From contig JADJFX010000036.1 in NCBI GenBank assembly GCA_016708345.1, forward strand, positions 137,045 through 201,044: a stretch of DNA of 64,000 nt. The letters run 5' to 3'. A model generated the notes under the pieces. The model saw only the letters and a list, made by a program, of their open reading frames with translations, searched no databases and had not been told where the DNA came from. Positions 17,976 to 28,100 of this stretch are shown in pieces. The position numbers were made by a program, and so were the translations under genes. The stretch is from Candidatus Rhodoferax bjergmarkensis (GTDB lineage Bacteria; Pseudomonadota; Gammaproteobacteria; Burkholderiales; Burkholderiaceae_C). Numbering within the stretch: the stretch's first letter is position 1; every line of letters begins with the position of its first letter.

Positions 17976-18060
17976 CACTCACTCCCCCCCACCCCTCTCT
18001 CGCCCCGCCGGGCGAAAGAGGGGAGCCTTCAACAGCCCATTTGGCCGCGTGTTGAAAGTG
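17976..18060. repeat. GC-rich dispersed repeat R2, copy 1
   Basis: A C-rich stretch, the hairpin GCCCCGCCGGGCGAAAG, and AGCCTTCAACAGCCCATTTG mark this copy. Related copies are at 18180-18268 and 18618-18705 (inverted), 39552-39632 (same orientation) and 40334-40412 (inverted). All lie in intergenic DNA. Confidence 0.7.
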
Positions 18061-18353
18061 AATGAGTTCCTCTCCAGCAGCAACTTGGGCTCTGTGGCAA
18101 GCGCACGGGTTGACTCTCTGCCCATCACCGATTCAACAACGATTTGCCCCAACGCCAAGCGGCGCGGGTACGAGCCCACTTTGAACACAAGGCCAAATGG
18201 GCTGTTCAGGCTCCCCTTTTCGCCCCGGCGGGGGGTGAAAAGGGGCGGGGGGGATAAGGGGGGGCAAAGGGATTCAAGAAGAGCTCAGCCGTGTAAGAGC
18301 CAAGCGCAAAACCACAGCCCCGTGGCCAGTTAATCCGTCTGAAGAAACACAGC

Positions 18354-18443
18354 ATGGCCACCGAACCCTCTCAACGCTCCTACCGCGCCCCCTGCCCCGG
18401 CTGCGGTGCCCCGGTTGACTTCAAAAGCGCCCAATCAACCCAC
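18354..18443 (+). pseudogene. Truncated duplicate of the DUF4178 gene start
   Basis: The first 30 codons (MATEPSQRSYRAPCPGCGAP, then VDFKSAQSTH) match the intact gene at 18795 almost base for base. The match then stops and runs into G-rich sequence and an R1 repeat. It is a 5' fragment left by the tandem duplication and cannot make the full protein. Confidence 0.85.
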
Positions 18444-18468
18444 TCAAGGGGTTGGGGGATAGGGGGGG

Positions 18469-18528
18469 AAATAAGGTATTGCGCATATGGGACGTGCGCA
18501 AGCAGCTACTTAACTCATAGCATTGATT
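18469..18528 (-). repeat. Dispersed palindromic repeat R1, copy I
   Basis: On the minus strand it reads AATGCTATGAGTTAAGTAG then CTGCTTGCGCACG and TATGCGCAATACC. It sits exactly at the junction between the two units of the tandem duplication, next to the truncated gene copy. Confidence 0.8.
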
Positions 18529-18794
18529 TCTCGCCAGCCGCAACTTGGGCGCTCTATCCATCACCAATTCAGTCAGCGATTTGCCCCAACGCCAGGCGGC
18601 GCGGGTACGTGCCCACTTTGAACACAAGGCCAAATGGGCTGTTCAGGCTCCCCTTTTCGCCCCGGCGGGGGGTGAAAAGGGGCGGGGGGGATAAGGGGAG
18701 GCAAAGGGATTCAAGAAGAACTCAGCCGTCTAAGAGCCAAGCGCAAAACCACAAAGCTCCAGCCTGGGCTTCAAGTATTCAATAGCCGAACAGC

Positions 18795-20315
18795 ATGGCC
18801 ACCGAACCCTCCCAACGCTCCTACCGCGCCCCCTGCCCCGGCTGCGGTGCCCCGGTTGACTTCAAAAGCGCCCAATCAACCCACGCGGTGTGTGGCTTTT
18901 GCCAGAGCACCGTGGTGCGCGATGGTGAAACGCTCAAGCGCCTGGGCAAGATGGCCGAGCTGTTTGACGACCACAGCCCCCTGCAATTGCAGGCCAGCGG
19001 CGTGTGGAAACAAAAAGCCTTCACCCTGGTGGGCCGCCTGCAATACAAGTACGGCGAAGGCACCTGGACCGAATGGCATGCGGTGCTGGCCGATGGCTCA
19101 AGCGCCTACCTGAGCGAAGACAACGGCGCTTACGTCTTCAGCACACCATTGGAAAGCCAACGCGATCTGCCCGCCCCCGATCATTTCAGGGTCGGTGCCA
19201 CCACCGCGTTCAACGGCAAGCCCTGCAGCGTCACCTCCAACCAGCAGGTGATGCTGATTTCGGCTCAGGGCGAACTGCCGTACCTGCCGGAGCTGGGCCG
19301 CTCATTTGCGATGGTGGAGCTGCGCTCCCAGGGCACGGGTGCCATCGGGCGAGCTGACGGGGAAGTTCTGAGCATTGACTACGGTGCCCAGCCCCCCAAT
19401 GTCTCGAGCGGCACCTCGGTGTTGCTGGATGATCTCAAACTCACCGGCTTGCGCAGTGAATCTGCCAAGGAAGAAAAAGGCCGCCAGTTTGCCTGCCCGA
19501 ATTGCGGCGCTTCATTGACCGTGCAACTGGCCACGAGCCAAAGCATGACCTGCAGTTCCTGCACGAGCATCATCGATGTATCGCAAGGCATTGGCGGCGA
19601 GCTCAAGCACGCCATCCAGGACGAGCCAGTGCAGCCGCTGATTCCGCTGGGTTCCACCGGCCAGCTGCAGGGCGTTCAGTGGCAGGTGGTGGGCTTTCAG
19701 CACCGCATGGGGACGGACCCGAGCGACCCGGACGAACACTTTGGCTGGGAAGAGTACCTGCTTTACAACGCCAAGCGCGGCTTTACGTTCCTGGTGGATT
19801 CCACCGAGGGCTGGAGTCTGGTGCAGCCCACCACCGGCGCACCGAGCATGACCAGCAGCGGAGCACAAAGCGCCACTTACCTGGGCACCAAATACCAGCT
19901 CAAGGAAAGCTACAGCGCCGAGACCACCTACGTGGCGGGTGAGTTTTACTGGCAGGTCAGCCGGGGGCAAAAAACCTCCAACCGCGATTTTGTCAGTGGC
20001 AAAGGCATTTTGTCGCTGGAACAAACGGCCAATGAACTGACCTGGTCGGTGGGCAGCAAGATAGACAGTGATCTGGTGGCCAAGGCCTTCAAGCTCGATG
20101 CCAAAAAAGACCTGCTCAAGCGCAGTGATGCGGGGCCGGGCAGTGCGTCCCAAAAAGTGGGTTGCGGCACCATCATCTTGCTCTTTTTTGTCATCTTGGT
20201 GTTCCTGCTGCTGATGAGCAAATGCTCCAGTTGCGACCCCAATGTCGAAAATTGCTCTTCTCGCAGCTCTGGCGGTTCGTATGGTGGTTTTTCCAGTGGT
20301 GGCGGGCACAAATGA
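18795..20315 (+). CDS. DUF4178 domain protein with zinc ribbons and C-terminal membrane anchor
   Basis: The 506-residue protein has an N-terminal zinc ribbon (CPGCGAP, CGFC), a first DUF4178-like unit (about 60-200), a second ribbon (CPNCGAS, CSSC, about 235-262), and a second DUF4178-like unit with HFGWEEYLLYNAKRGF and the TYVAGEFYWQVSRGQ strand. A hydrophobic helix (IILLFFVILVFLLLM, about 455-475) comes before a Ser/Gly/Cys-rich tail. It is followed by DUF350 and a membrane aminopropyltransferase, and preceded by SPFH-SHOCT. This set is a recurrent bacterial neighbourhood linked to membrane stress and polyamine-related chemistry. The biochemical role is not known. Confidence 0.85.
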   Translation: MATEPSQRSYRAPCPGCGAPVDFKSAQSTHAVCGFCQSTVVRDGETLKRLGKMAELFDDHSPLQLQASGVWKQKAFTLVGRLQYKYGEGTWTEWHAVLADGSSAYLSEDNGAYVFSTPLESQRDLPAPDHFRVGATTAFNGKPCSVTSNQQVMLISAQGELPYLPELGRSFAMVELRSQGTGAIGRADGEVLSIDYGAQPPNVSSGTSVLLDDLKLTGLRSESAKEEKGRQFACPNCGASLTVQLATSQSMTCSSCTSIIDVSQGIGGELKHAIQDEPVQPLIPLGSTGQLQGVQWQVVGFQHRMGTDPSDPDEHFGWEEYLLYNAKRGFTFLVDSTEGWSLVQPTTGAPSMTSSGAQSATYLGTKYQLKESYSAETTYVAGEFYWQVSRGQKTSNRDFVSGKGILSLEQTANELTWSVGSKIDSDLVAKAFKLDAKKDLLKRSDAGPGSASQKVGCGTIILLFFVILVFLLLMSKCSSCDPNVENCSSRSSGGSYGGFSSGGGHK

Positions 20316-20372
20316 GGTTTTAGGCAAGCTGGCTTTCATGTAAAAAATTCAACACTTTTGAAGGAGATGGGT

Positions 20373-20585
20373 ATGGAATGGATTAGACCGGGCGCTTTGC
20401 TGGGCTCGCTGGTGTTTGCGCTGATGGGTGTGCTGATTTTCTGGCTGAGCTTTGTCGTTCTGGACAAGCTCACGCCCTACAACCTGTGGGAAGAAATTGT
20501 CGAAAAGCAAAACCAGGCGCTGGGCATGGTGGTGGCCGCCATGTCGCTGGGCATTTGCATCATCGTCGCGGCAGCCATCCATTGA
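20373..20585 (+). CDS. DUF350 small membrane protein (YjfL-like)
   Basis: This is a 70-residue protein with two hydrophobic helices (LLGSLVFALMGVLIFWLSF and the MVVAAMSLGICIIVAAAIH end), separated by a polar loop that contains LTPYNLWEEIVEKQNQALG, the DUF350 signature. I start it at 20373 because AAGGAG (20361-20366) is then 6 bases away; the in-frame ATG at 20367 would touch the ribosome site. Its stop overlaps the likely TTG start of the next gene, so translation is probably coupled. Confidence 0.85.
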   Translation: MEWIRPGALLGSLVFALMGVLIFWLSFVVLDKLTPYNLWEEIVEKQNQALGMVVAAMSLGICIIVAAAIH

Positions 20586-22141
20586 GGACCTCTGACGAAA
20601 ACACCGGGCCGCGCCCGGTTGAGGTTGCCCTGCTCGCCTCGGTTTTCGTCGTTTCGGCCTGCGGGCTGGTGTACGAGCTGGCAGCCGGTGCCCTGGCGTC
20701 CTACCTGCTGGGTGACTCGGTGCTGCAGTTCTCCACCATCATTGGTGCCTACCTCTTTGCCATGGGGGTGGGCTCCTACCTGTCACGCTTTTTCGAGCGC
20801 CAGCTGCCCGCCCATTTTTTAAGGATAGAACTGCTGGTTGCGCTGATAGGTGGGGCGCTACCAGCTATTCTTTTTGTAGCAAATGCCTGGTTGCCGGGCT
20901 CGTTCCGGTTTTTGTTGTATGCCCTGGTGTTGATTGTTGGCACGCTGGTGGGGCTGGAGATTCCGCTGGTCATGCGCATCCTCAAGCGCAACGTGGCGCT
21001 GAAAGACCTGGTCTCGCAGGTGCTCACCTTTGACTATCTTGGCGCGCTGGCCGTCTCCCTTGCTTTTCCGCTGGTGCTGGTGCCGCAACTGGGGCTGATA
21101 CGCACCGGCTTGCTTTTTGGCCTGATGAATGCTGCCGTGGCGCTGTGGGCGCTGTGGCTGTTCCGCTTTGAACTGCGCATGCTGGGATCGCACGCATTCG
21201 CCTGTTTTGCCACGCTGGGGGCCTTGGGTGCAGGCATGATGGGTGCCGACCACATCACCACCTGGGCCGAAGACAAGATGTACCAGGACCGGGTGGTGTT
21301 TTCCAGCACCTCGCCCTACCAACGCATTGTGGTCACCTATGGCGGTGGCGAGGGCCGCGCCGGTTACCGCCTGTTCCTCAATGGCAACCTGCAGTTTGCC
21401 CAGCGCGACGAGTACCGCTACCACGAAGCCCTGGTGCACCCGGCCATGGCCGCTTATGCCGCAGCAGGTGGTGCGCCCAAAAAAGTGGCGGTGCTAGGGG
21501 GTGGCGACGGCATGGCGGTGCGCGAAATCCTCAAGTACCCGGGCGTGGAAAGCGTCACCCTGGTCGAGCTGGACCCGGCCATGACCCTGCTTTTCACACA
21601 GCAGCCCTTGCTGGCCCGGCTCAACGGCGAGGCGCTGAAGTCGCCCAAGGTCAAAGTCATCAACCTTGACGCCTTCAGCTGGCTGGAGACCACGCCCGAG
21701 ACCTTTGATGTGATTGTGGTGGACTTCCCTGACCCCACCAATTTTTCCATTGGCAAGCTCTACACCAACTCTTTTTACGCCCTGCTCGACAAGCACCTGG
21801 CCGCCAGCGGCTACGCAGTGGTCCAGACCACCTCGCCGCTGGTGGCGCGCAAGAGCTTTTGGACGGTGGTGAACACCATCGAGTCGGTGGGCCTTACCGC
21901 CACGCCCTACCACGCGCATGTGCCCAGCTTTGGCGAGTGGGGCTTTGTGCTGGCCAGCCGCAGGCCCTACCGGCAACCCACCACGCTGCCCGCAGGTTTG
22001 CGGTTTTTGGACTTGCACAGCCTGCCCAACCTGTTCGACTTTCCGCTGGACATGGCGCGCCTGCCCACCGAGGTCAACCGCCTGTCCAATCAGGTACTCG
22101 TGACGACCTATGAGGCTGAGTGGGGCCGGGTGGGGCATTGA
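20582..22141 (+). CDS. Membrane-bound spermidine synthase-like aminopropyltransferase
   Basis: The predicted protein has about 519 residues with six or seven N-terminal membrane helices (about 10-220), followed by a soluble aminopropyltransferase domain. That domain has EYRYHEALVHPAM (the acceptor-side motif), VAVLGGGDGMAVREIL (decarboxylated-SAM site), VELDPAM and VVDFPDPTN (catalytic Asp region). No ATG fits the start; a TTG at 20582 overlaps the DUF350 stop. A copy of repeat R1 (20812-20885) lies in frame within a membrane helix. The usual polyamine pathway gene speD is not seen nearby, so the true substrate is open. Confidence 0.85.
   Translation: MRTSDENTGPRPVEVALLASVFVVSACGLVYELAAGALASYLLGDSVLQFSTIIGAYLFAMGVGSYLSRFFERQLPAHFLRIELLVALIGGALPAILFVANAWLPGSFRFLLYALVLIVGTLVGLEIPLVMRILKRNVALKDLVSQVLTFDYLGALAVSLAFPLVLVPQLGLIRTGLLFGLMNAAVALWALWLFRFELRMLGSHAFACFATLGALGAGMMGADHITTWAEDKMYQDRVVFSSTSPYQRIVVTYGGGEGRAGYRLFLNGNLQFAQRDEYRYHEALVHPAMAAYAAAGGAPKKVAVLGGGDGMAVREILKYPGVESVTLVELDPAMTLLFTQQPLLARLNGEALKSPKVKVINLDAFSWLETTPETFDVIVVDFPDPTNFSIGKLYTNSFYALLDKHLAASGYAVVQTTSPLVARKSFWTVVNTIESVGLTATPYHAHVPSFGEWGFVLASRRPYRQPTTLPAGLRFLDLHSLPNLFDFPLDMARLPTEVNRLSNQVLVTTYEAEWGRVGH
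20812..20885 (-). repeat. Repeat R1, copy H, inside the aminopropyltransferase gene
   Basis: On the minus strand it reads ATTTGCTACAAAAAGAATAG then CTGGTAGCGC and CAGCGCAACCAGCAG, which closely matches the first half of copy A. It is translated on the plus strand as RIELLVALIGGALPAILFVA, a predicted membrane helix, in the same frame as the copies in pbpC and the restriction gene. Confidence 0.7.
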
Positions 22142-22166
22142 ACTAACAACATCAGCGGAGGCTTCC

Positions 22167-25100
22167 TTGCTGCAATCTGCCAATTTATTTTTAGAAGCTG
22201 CCAGCGCCAGGGGTATTGACCTTCTGGCCCGTGGTTTTGCGCATCTGACGCCTTGGCTGCAGGGCTTGTTGGGCAGCTGGCAGCCGCCCGGCTGGCTGCG
22301 CGCGGTGGGTCGACTGCTGGCGGGTGTTGGCTCCGCGCTGCAAGCCCGCCTGGCCTGGTTGCTGCTGGCGGCAGCCGTGGGGGCGGGCGGCTGGGCGGTC
22401 TGGCCCACCCTGCAAAAGTGGACGCACGGTGTAACGCCCGAAAAGGTGGAAGTGCTGCCCGCCAGCGCCAGCGTGGTGGCTCCAGCGCGCACCGAGATCG
22501 AAAACAATCTCGGACCCAACCCGGTGGTGCTCAATTTTTCGCGCCAGGTGGCACCCATTGCGCAAGTGGGCAAGGATGCGCTGGATGTCAGCATTGAACC
22601 GGCCTTGGAGGGGCGCTTTAGCTGGGTTAGCGCCACGCGGCTGGAATTTTTACCCAAGGAAGACTGGCCGCTGGGCGTCAGCTACCGCATCAAACTGGGA
22701 CGCAAGGCAGTGGCGGCCCACGTCAAGCTGGACAAAACGGAGTTCGACTTCAGTTCCCCGCGCTTTACTGCGCAGATCGACAGCGGCGAGTTCTACCAGG
22801 ACCCGACGCAGCCGAATGTGCGCCGGGCGGTGTTTCAGGTGCGCTTTTCACACCCGGTCAATACGGCTGAATTCGAGAAAAAACTCACCCTGAGTTATGA
22901 CAGCGGCTGTGCACCAAGCCTGCTGGGCTTGGGTGGCTGCGCCAGTGAAAAATTCAGCGTGGCTTATGACAAGTACAAACTGGTGGCCACGGTGCAGTCC
23001 GAACCGTTGCCGATTCCCGAGCAGACCCGCGCCATGACCTTGCGGCTGGCCCCGGGCATCGTGGCGCAAAAGTCCGGGCCGGGCAGCGAAGGCGAAACAC
23101 AGCGCAGTGTGGAAATCCCCGGTCTGTTCAACGCCGAAATCACCAGCGTTTCAGCCAGCATCGTCACGGCTGACAACGGCGAGCCCGAGCATGTGATGCA
23201 TGTGGCGGCCAGCATGGCCGTGCATGAGCGCGAAATGGCCCGCATGGTGCAAGCCTGGCTGTTGCCGCTGCGCCCTGATGACAAGGACAAGTCGGAAGAA
23301 CGCTTTGACTGGCAAGCCGATCCCGACGCCATCACCGACGCCGTGCTCAAACGCGCCCAGCGGCTCACCTTGGTGCCGATTGCGGGCGAGCGCGAGGTGG
23401 TGGAGTCGGTCAGCTTCAAGATGCCGCAGGCCGAAGGCGGGCGCTACCTGCTGGTGCGCGTGGCCAAGGGCCTCAAAACCCAGGGCGGCTACCAGTTGGG
23501 CAATGCGCGCCAGGATGTGCTGCTGCTCAAGAGTTTTGCGCCCGAGCTGAGCATCATGAGCCGGGGCTCGCTGCTGGCCCTTTCGGGTGAGAAAAAGCTG
23601 CCGGTGCTGGTGCGTGACCTGCCCGGCATCACCGTCGAGATGGCGCGCCTGCTGCCACAGCAGTTGCAGCATCTGGTGACCCAAAGCCAGGGTGATTTCT
23701 CGCGGCCTGAGTTTTACCGGGGTATCCAACCCGATCATCTGAGCGAGCGATTTGAGAAGTCAACCCCGCTGATGCTGCGCCCTGGCAAGTCGCACTACGA
23801 AACGGTCGATTTTTCCGAGTATCTGAACGCCGATGCCGCCGACCGGCGCGGTGTGTTTTTGCTGACGGTGCGCGCGTTTGACCCCAAGGCCAAAGCCGAT
23901 GCCGTGCCCGACCCGGCATCAGAGCCTTCCGACGAGATGGCAGGGGAGTATGACGGCGAGGGCGAGGAAGACCCGCAGGAGCGCGCCAACGCCATGACCA
24001 AGAGCGACAAGCGCCTGGTGCTGGTGACCGATCTGGGCATGGTGACCAAAAAAGCGCTCGACGGCTCGCGCGATGTGTTTGTGCAGAGCATTGCCAGTGG
24101 TGCGGCGGTGCCTGGCGCGCGGGTGGAAGTGTGGGGCCGCAATGGCGCGGTATTGCTGAGCCAGGTGACGGACGCTGCGGGCCGTGCGCGCCTGCCCGAT
24201 CTGTCGGCCTTCCAGCGCGAAAAACAGCCCACGGTGCTGGTGGTGCGCAAGGGTGGTGACTTGAGCTTTTTGCCGTTTAAGGGCTCTGACCGCGGCCTGG
24301 ATGTGTCGCGCTTTGATGTGGGCGGCCTGCACAGTGCCGGTGTGCCCAACCAGATGACGGCCTATGTGTTCAGCGACCGCGGCATCTACCGCCCCGGCGA
24401 CACCATGCACCTGGGCCTGATGGTCAAGGCCGCCAACTGGGCCACGTCGCTCAAAGACATGCCGGTGGAGGCCGAAATCATCGACGCCCGGGGCCTGAGT
24501 GTGCGCCGCGAAAAACTGCGCCTGGGGCCCGGCGGGGCTGCAGAGTTCAGCCACAGCACCCAGGAGGCCTCGCCCACGGGCAACTACACCGTGAACCTGC
24601 TGCTGGCGCGCGAGTCGGCCCCCGGCGCGCCTGAGATTGCGCCGCTGCTCTTGGGCTCCACCAGCGTCAAGGTGCAGGAGTTTTTGCCTGACCGCACCAA
24701 AGTCACGGCCAAATTGAGCAGCGAAGTGGCCGAGGGCTGGGTGCGCCCGCGCGACCTCAAGGCGCTGGTCAACGTGCAAAACCTGTTTGGCACCGCCGCG
24801 CCCGACCGGCGGGTGGATGGTGTGCTGACGCTCTCGCCCGCTTTTCCCACCTTCCGCAGCCACGGCGACTACAGCTTTTACGACCCGCAGCGCGCCAAAG
24901 ACCGGCAGGTGGATGAACTGGGCAGCGCGCAAACCAGCGACAAAGGCGAGCTTGAATTTGACCTTCGCCTGAACCGTTTTGCCGCCGCCACCTACCAGGC
25001 ACACGTGCTGGTGCGCGCCTTTGAGCCCGAAGGCGGGCGCAGCGTATCGGCCGAAGCGCAGGCGCTGGTGAGCGACCTGGACTACCTGGTGGGCCAAAAA

Positions 25101-28100
25101 ACTGATGGCGACACCGCCTACATCAGCAAAGGCGCGGTGCGCAATTCGCACTGGATCGCCATCGATCCGCAGGCCAAAAAGACGGCTGTACCCAAGCTCA
25201 AACTGGAGCGGATCGAGCGCAAGATGCTGTCGGTGCTGGTCAAGCAGGGCAACGGCTTGTACCGCTACGAATCGCGCCGCAAAGAGGTGGTGCTGGAAGA
25301 AAAACCCTTTGCCATCACCCCCAGCGGTGTTGGCCTGCAGCTCAACACCAGCGCCCCCGGCAACTTTGCCTACGTGCTGCGCAATGCCAACGGGCTGGAG
25401 CTTAACCGGCTCGAATACAGCGTGGCGGGCAACGCCAACCTGAGCCGCTCGCTGGAGCGCAATGCCGAGCTGCAGCTGACGCTGAACAAAAAAGACTTTG
25501 ATCCGGGCGAAGAAATCGAAATCAGCGTGCGCGCACCGTACGCTGGCGCGGGCCTCATCACCATCGAGCGCGACAAGGTCTATGCCCACACCTGGTTCAA
25601 GACCGACAAAACCGCTTCGGTGCAAAAAATCACCGTGCCCAAGGACTTTGAGGGCACCGGCTACGTCAACGTACATTTCACCCGCGACCTTGCCTCGGAC
25701 GAGGTCTACATGAGCCCGCTCAGCCATGGCATCGTACCCTTTGCCACCAGCCTGGGCAAACGCAGCGCCAACGTCCGGCTGACGGCAAGTGAACTCATCA
25801 AACCGGGCCAAACCCTGAAGATGAAGCTCACCAGCGACAAGCCCACCCGGGCGGTGGTGTTTGCGGTGGATGAAGGCATCTTGCAAGTGGCGCGCTACAA
25901 GGCGCCGGACCCGCTCAAGCATTTCTTTCAGAAACGTGCACTGGAAGTGACCACCCAGCAAACGCTGGACCTGATCCTGCCCGAGTTCAAAAAGCTGATG
26001 CAAGGTGCCGCCCCCGGCGGTGACGGCGAAGGCGAATTGGGCAAACACCTGAACCCCTTCAAACGCAAGCGCGACAAGCCGGTGGCTTACTGGTCGGGCC
26101 TGGTGGACGTCACAGGCAGCCGCGAGTTCAGCTACAGCGTGCCGGAGAGCTTTAACGGCAGTTTGCGCGTGATGGCGGTGGTGGTGAATGACGAATCCAC
26201 CGCCGCGCGCACTACCAAAACCACGGTGCGCGGCGACATGGTGCTGCTGCCCAACGTACCGCTGGCGCTGGCACCGGGGGACACGGTGGAGGTGGGCGTG
26301 GGGCTGGCCAACAACATCAGCGGCTCTGGCAAGGAGGCACCGATTGCGCTCACCCTCAGCGTCACCGGCGGACTGGAAGTGGTGGGCCCCGCGCTGCAAA
26401 CGCTCAAAGTGAATGAACGCGGCGAGTCCAGCACCCGCTACCAGATTCGCGCCAAACCGGGCGCGCAAACGGTGCTGGGCTCGGCCAGCGTGGTGTTTGT
26501 CGCCAAGTACAAAAACGCCGAGGCAAGGTTGTCCACCGACGTCAGCGTGCGCCCGGCGTCGCCTTTTGTAACGCTGGTGCAGGCCGGCAGTTTTCAGGGC
26601 CAGGGCGACTTGAGCGCGCAAGGCGACTTTTACCCCAACTTCCACAAGAGTGATGTGGCGATTTCGACCGCACCGTGGGCCTTCGCCTCGGGCCTGATGC
26701 AGTACCTGGAGCAGTACCCGCACGGCTGCACCGAGCAGATCACCAGCCAGACCTTCCCGTCGGTACTGCTGGCCAGCCGGCCTGAACTGGCCGCCGAGCT
26801 GGCCAAGGCGCGCCACAATGGCGCAGCCCCCGGCAAAGACGGCCCGCCCGACCTGCGCAAACAAGCTGAGCAAACGCTGGCGCGTTACCTTACCCAATTG
26901 CGCGCCCGCCAGACGCCCGAAGGCGGCTTTGCCCTGTGGCCCGGCAACGGTGCCGACCCCTTCGCCACGCTGTACGCCTTGCACCTGCTGATTGAAGCGC
27001 GAGACCGCAAACTCACGGTGCCTCCCGACATGGTGCAAAAGGCCAGCATCTACCTGCAGGGCTGGCTGGGCCGCAGCGAAAACCACCTGTACCACTGGCG
27101 CCAGCGCACCCAAGCCGCCTACCTGCTCACGCGCCAGGGCATGCTGATTCCGGCGGTGCTGGCCGACTTGCGTGAGGCTTGGCGCAACGGCCAAACGCGT
27201 GGCTATGGCGGCGATTTGGGCGCGGTCTATCTGGCTGCCAGCTACCAGCTCATCAAGCAGGACACCATGGCCGCCGAGCTGTTGCAGCCCGTCTGGGCAG
27301 ACCTGCAAGACCGGGTGGCCAAGAAAACCCGGCGCAACGTGTGGGACTATTACTACGACCCCTTGGTGCATGACAGCATGCTCATGCACCTGGTGGCCAA
27401 ACACTTTCCCCAGCGCCTTAAAACCCTGCCCACCAGCGCCTGGACGCGAACCGCCGAACAGCTGCGCGACGGCTGGTACAACAGCCTGTCGTCCGCTTCC
27501 TTGTTATTGGCCATTGACGCCTACCAGGACGCTGCCCGTGACAACACCCAAGGCAAGTTAAGTGCCACTGTGATCGACCGGCAGGGCCAAGCCAGCGCCT
27601 TGACGCTCGGCCCCCTGAGCCCACTGGCGCGCGTCAGGGTGCCGGTGAGCACCGGCAAGCTGCGCCTGAGCAATGCGGGTGATTTCCCGCTGTACTACTC
27701 GTGGGCCGAGCAAGGCTTTGAGCGCAACCCACCCCAACAAGCGCTCAACCAGGGGCTGGAGATCCTGCATGAGGTGGTGGACGCCAAGGGCACCGTGCTG
27801 ACCGAAGCCAAACTCGGCGACGAGGTGTTTGTGCGGGTTCGCGTGCGCAGCCTGAACCAAGCCCAGGTCAACAACGTGGCGCTGGTCGATGTGCTGCCCG
27901 GCGGGCTGGAGCCGGTGCTGGCCGCCACGGGTGATGCGGACGGCGGCGAAGCACCCGATGCGCCCATCTGGCAGCGCCGCTTGGGCGGGCGCGGCAGCTG
28001 GCGGGTGGACTATGCCGACGTGCGTGAAGACCGCGTGGTGTTTTACGGCACGGTGGGCAAGGAGCTGCTGGAGCTGACCTACAAGGTGCGCGCCACCAAT

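Larger units (their letters stand above)
18065..18885. repeat. Imperfect tandem duplication carrying the upstream region and first codons of the DUF4178 gene
   Basis: Two units of about 360-380 bp, 18065-18443 and 18525-18885, share the same sequence order: CAGCAACTTGGGC/CCGCAACTTGGGC, GATTTGCCCCAACGCCA, an R2 repeat copy (18180-18268 and 18618-18705), GGGATTCAAGAAGA, then an ATG and 30 near-identical codons. Copy I of repeat R1 (18469-18528) lies between the units. The first unit ends inside the coding sequence; the second continues into the intact gene at 18795. Confidence 0.85.

Noticed and set aside
22175..22235. Possible R1 copy at the macroglobulin start (AGAAGCTGCCAGCGCC)
   Set aside because: Only the central 14 bases resemble R1; the paired half and AT-rich end are not convincing.
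23919..27404. An open frame of 1161 codons antisense to the macroglobulin gene
   Set aside because: It is a shadow of high-GC coding sequence. It is rich in His, Ala, Gly and Val, has no domain resemblance and no ribosome-binding site, and the sense gene has clear motifs.
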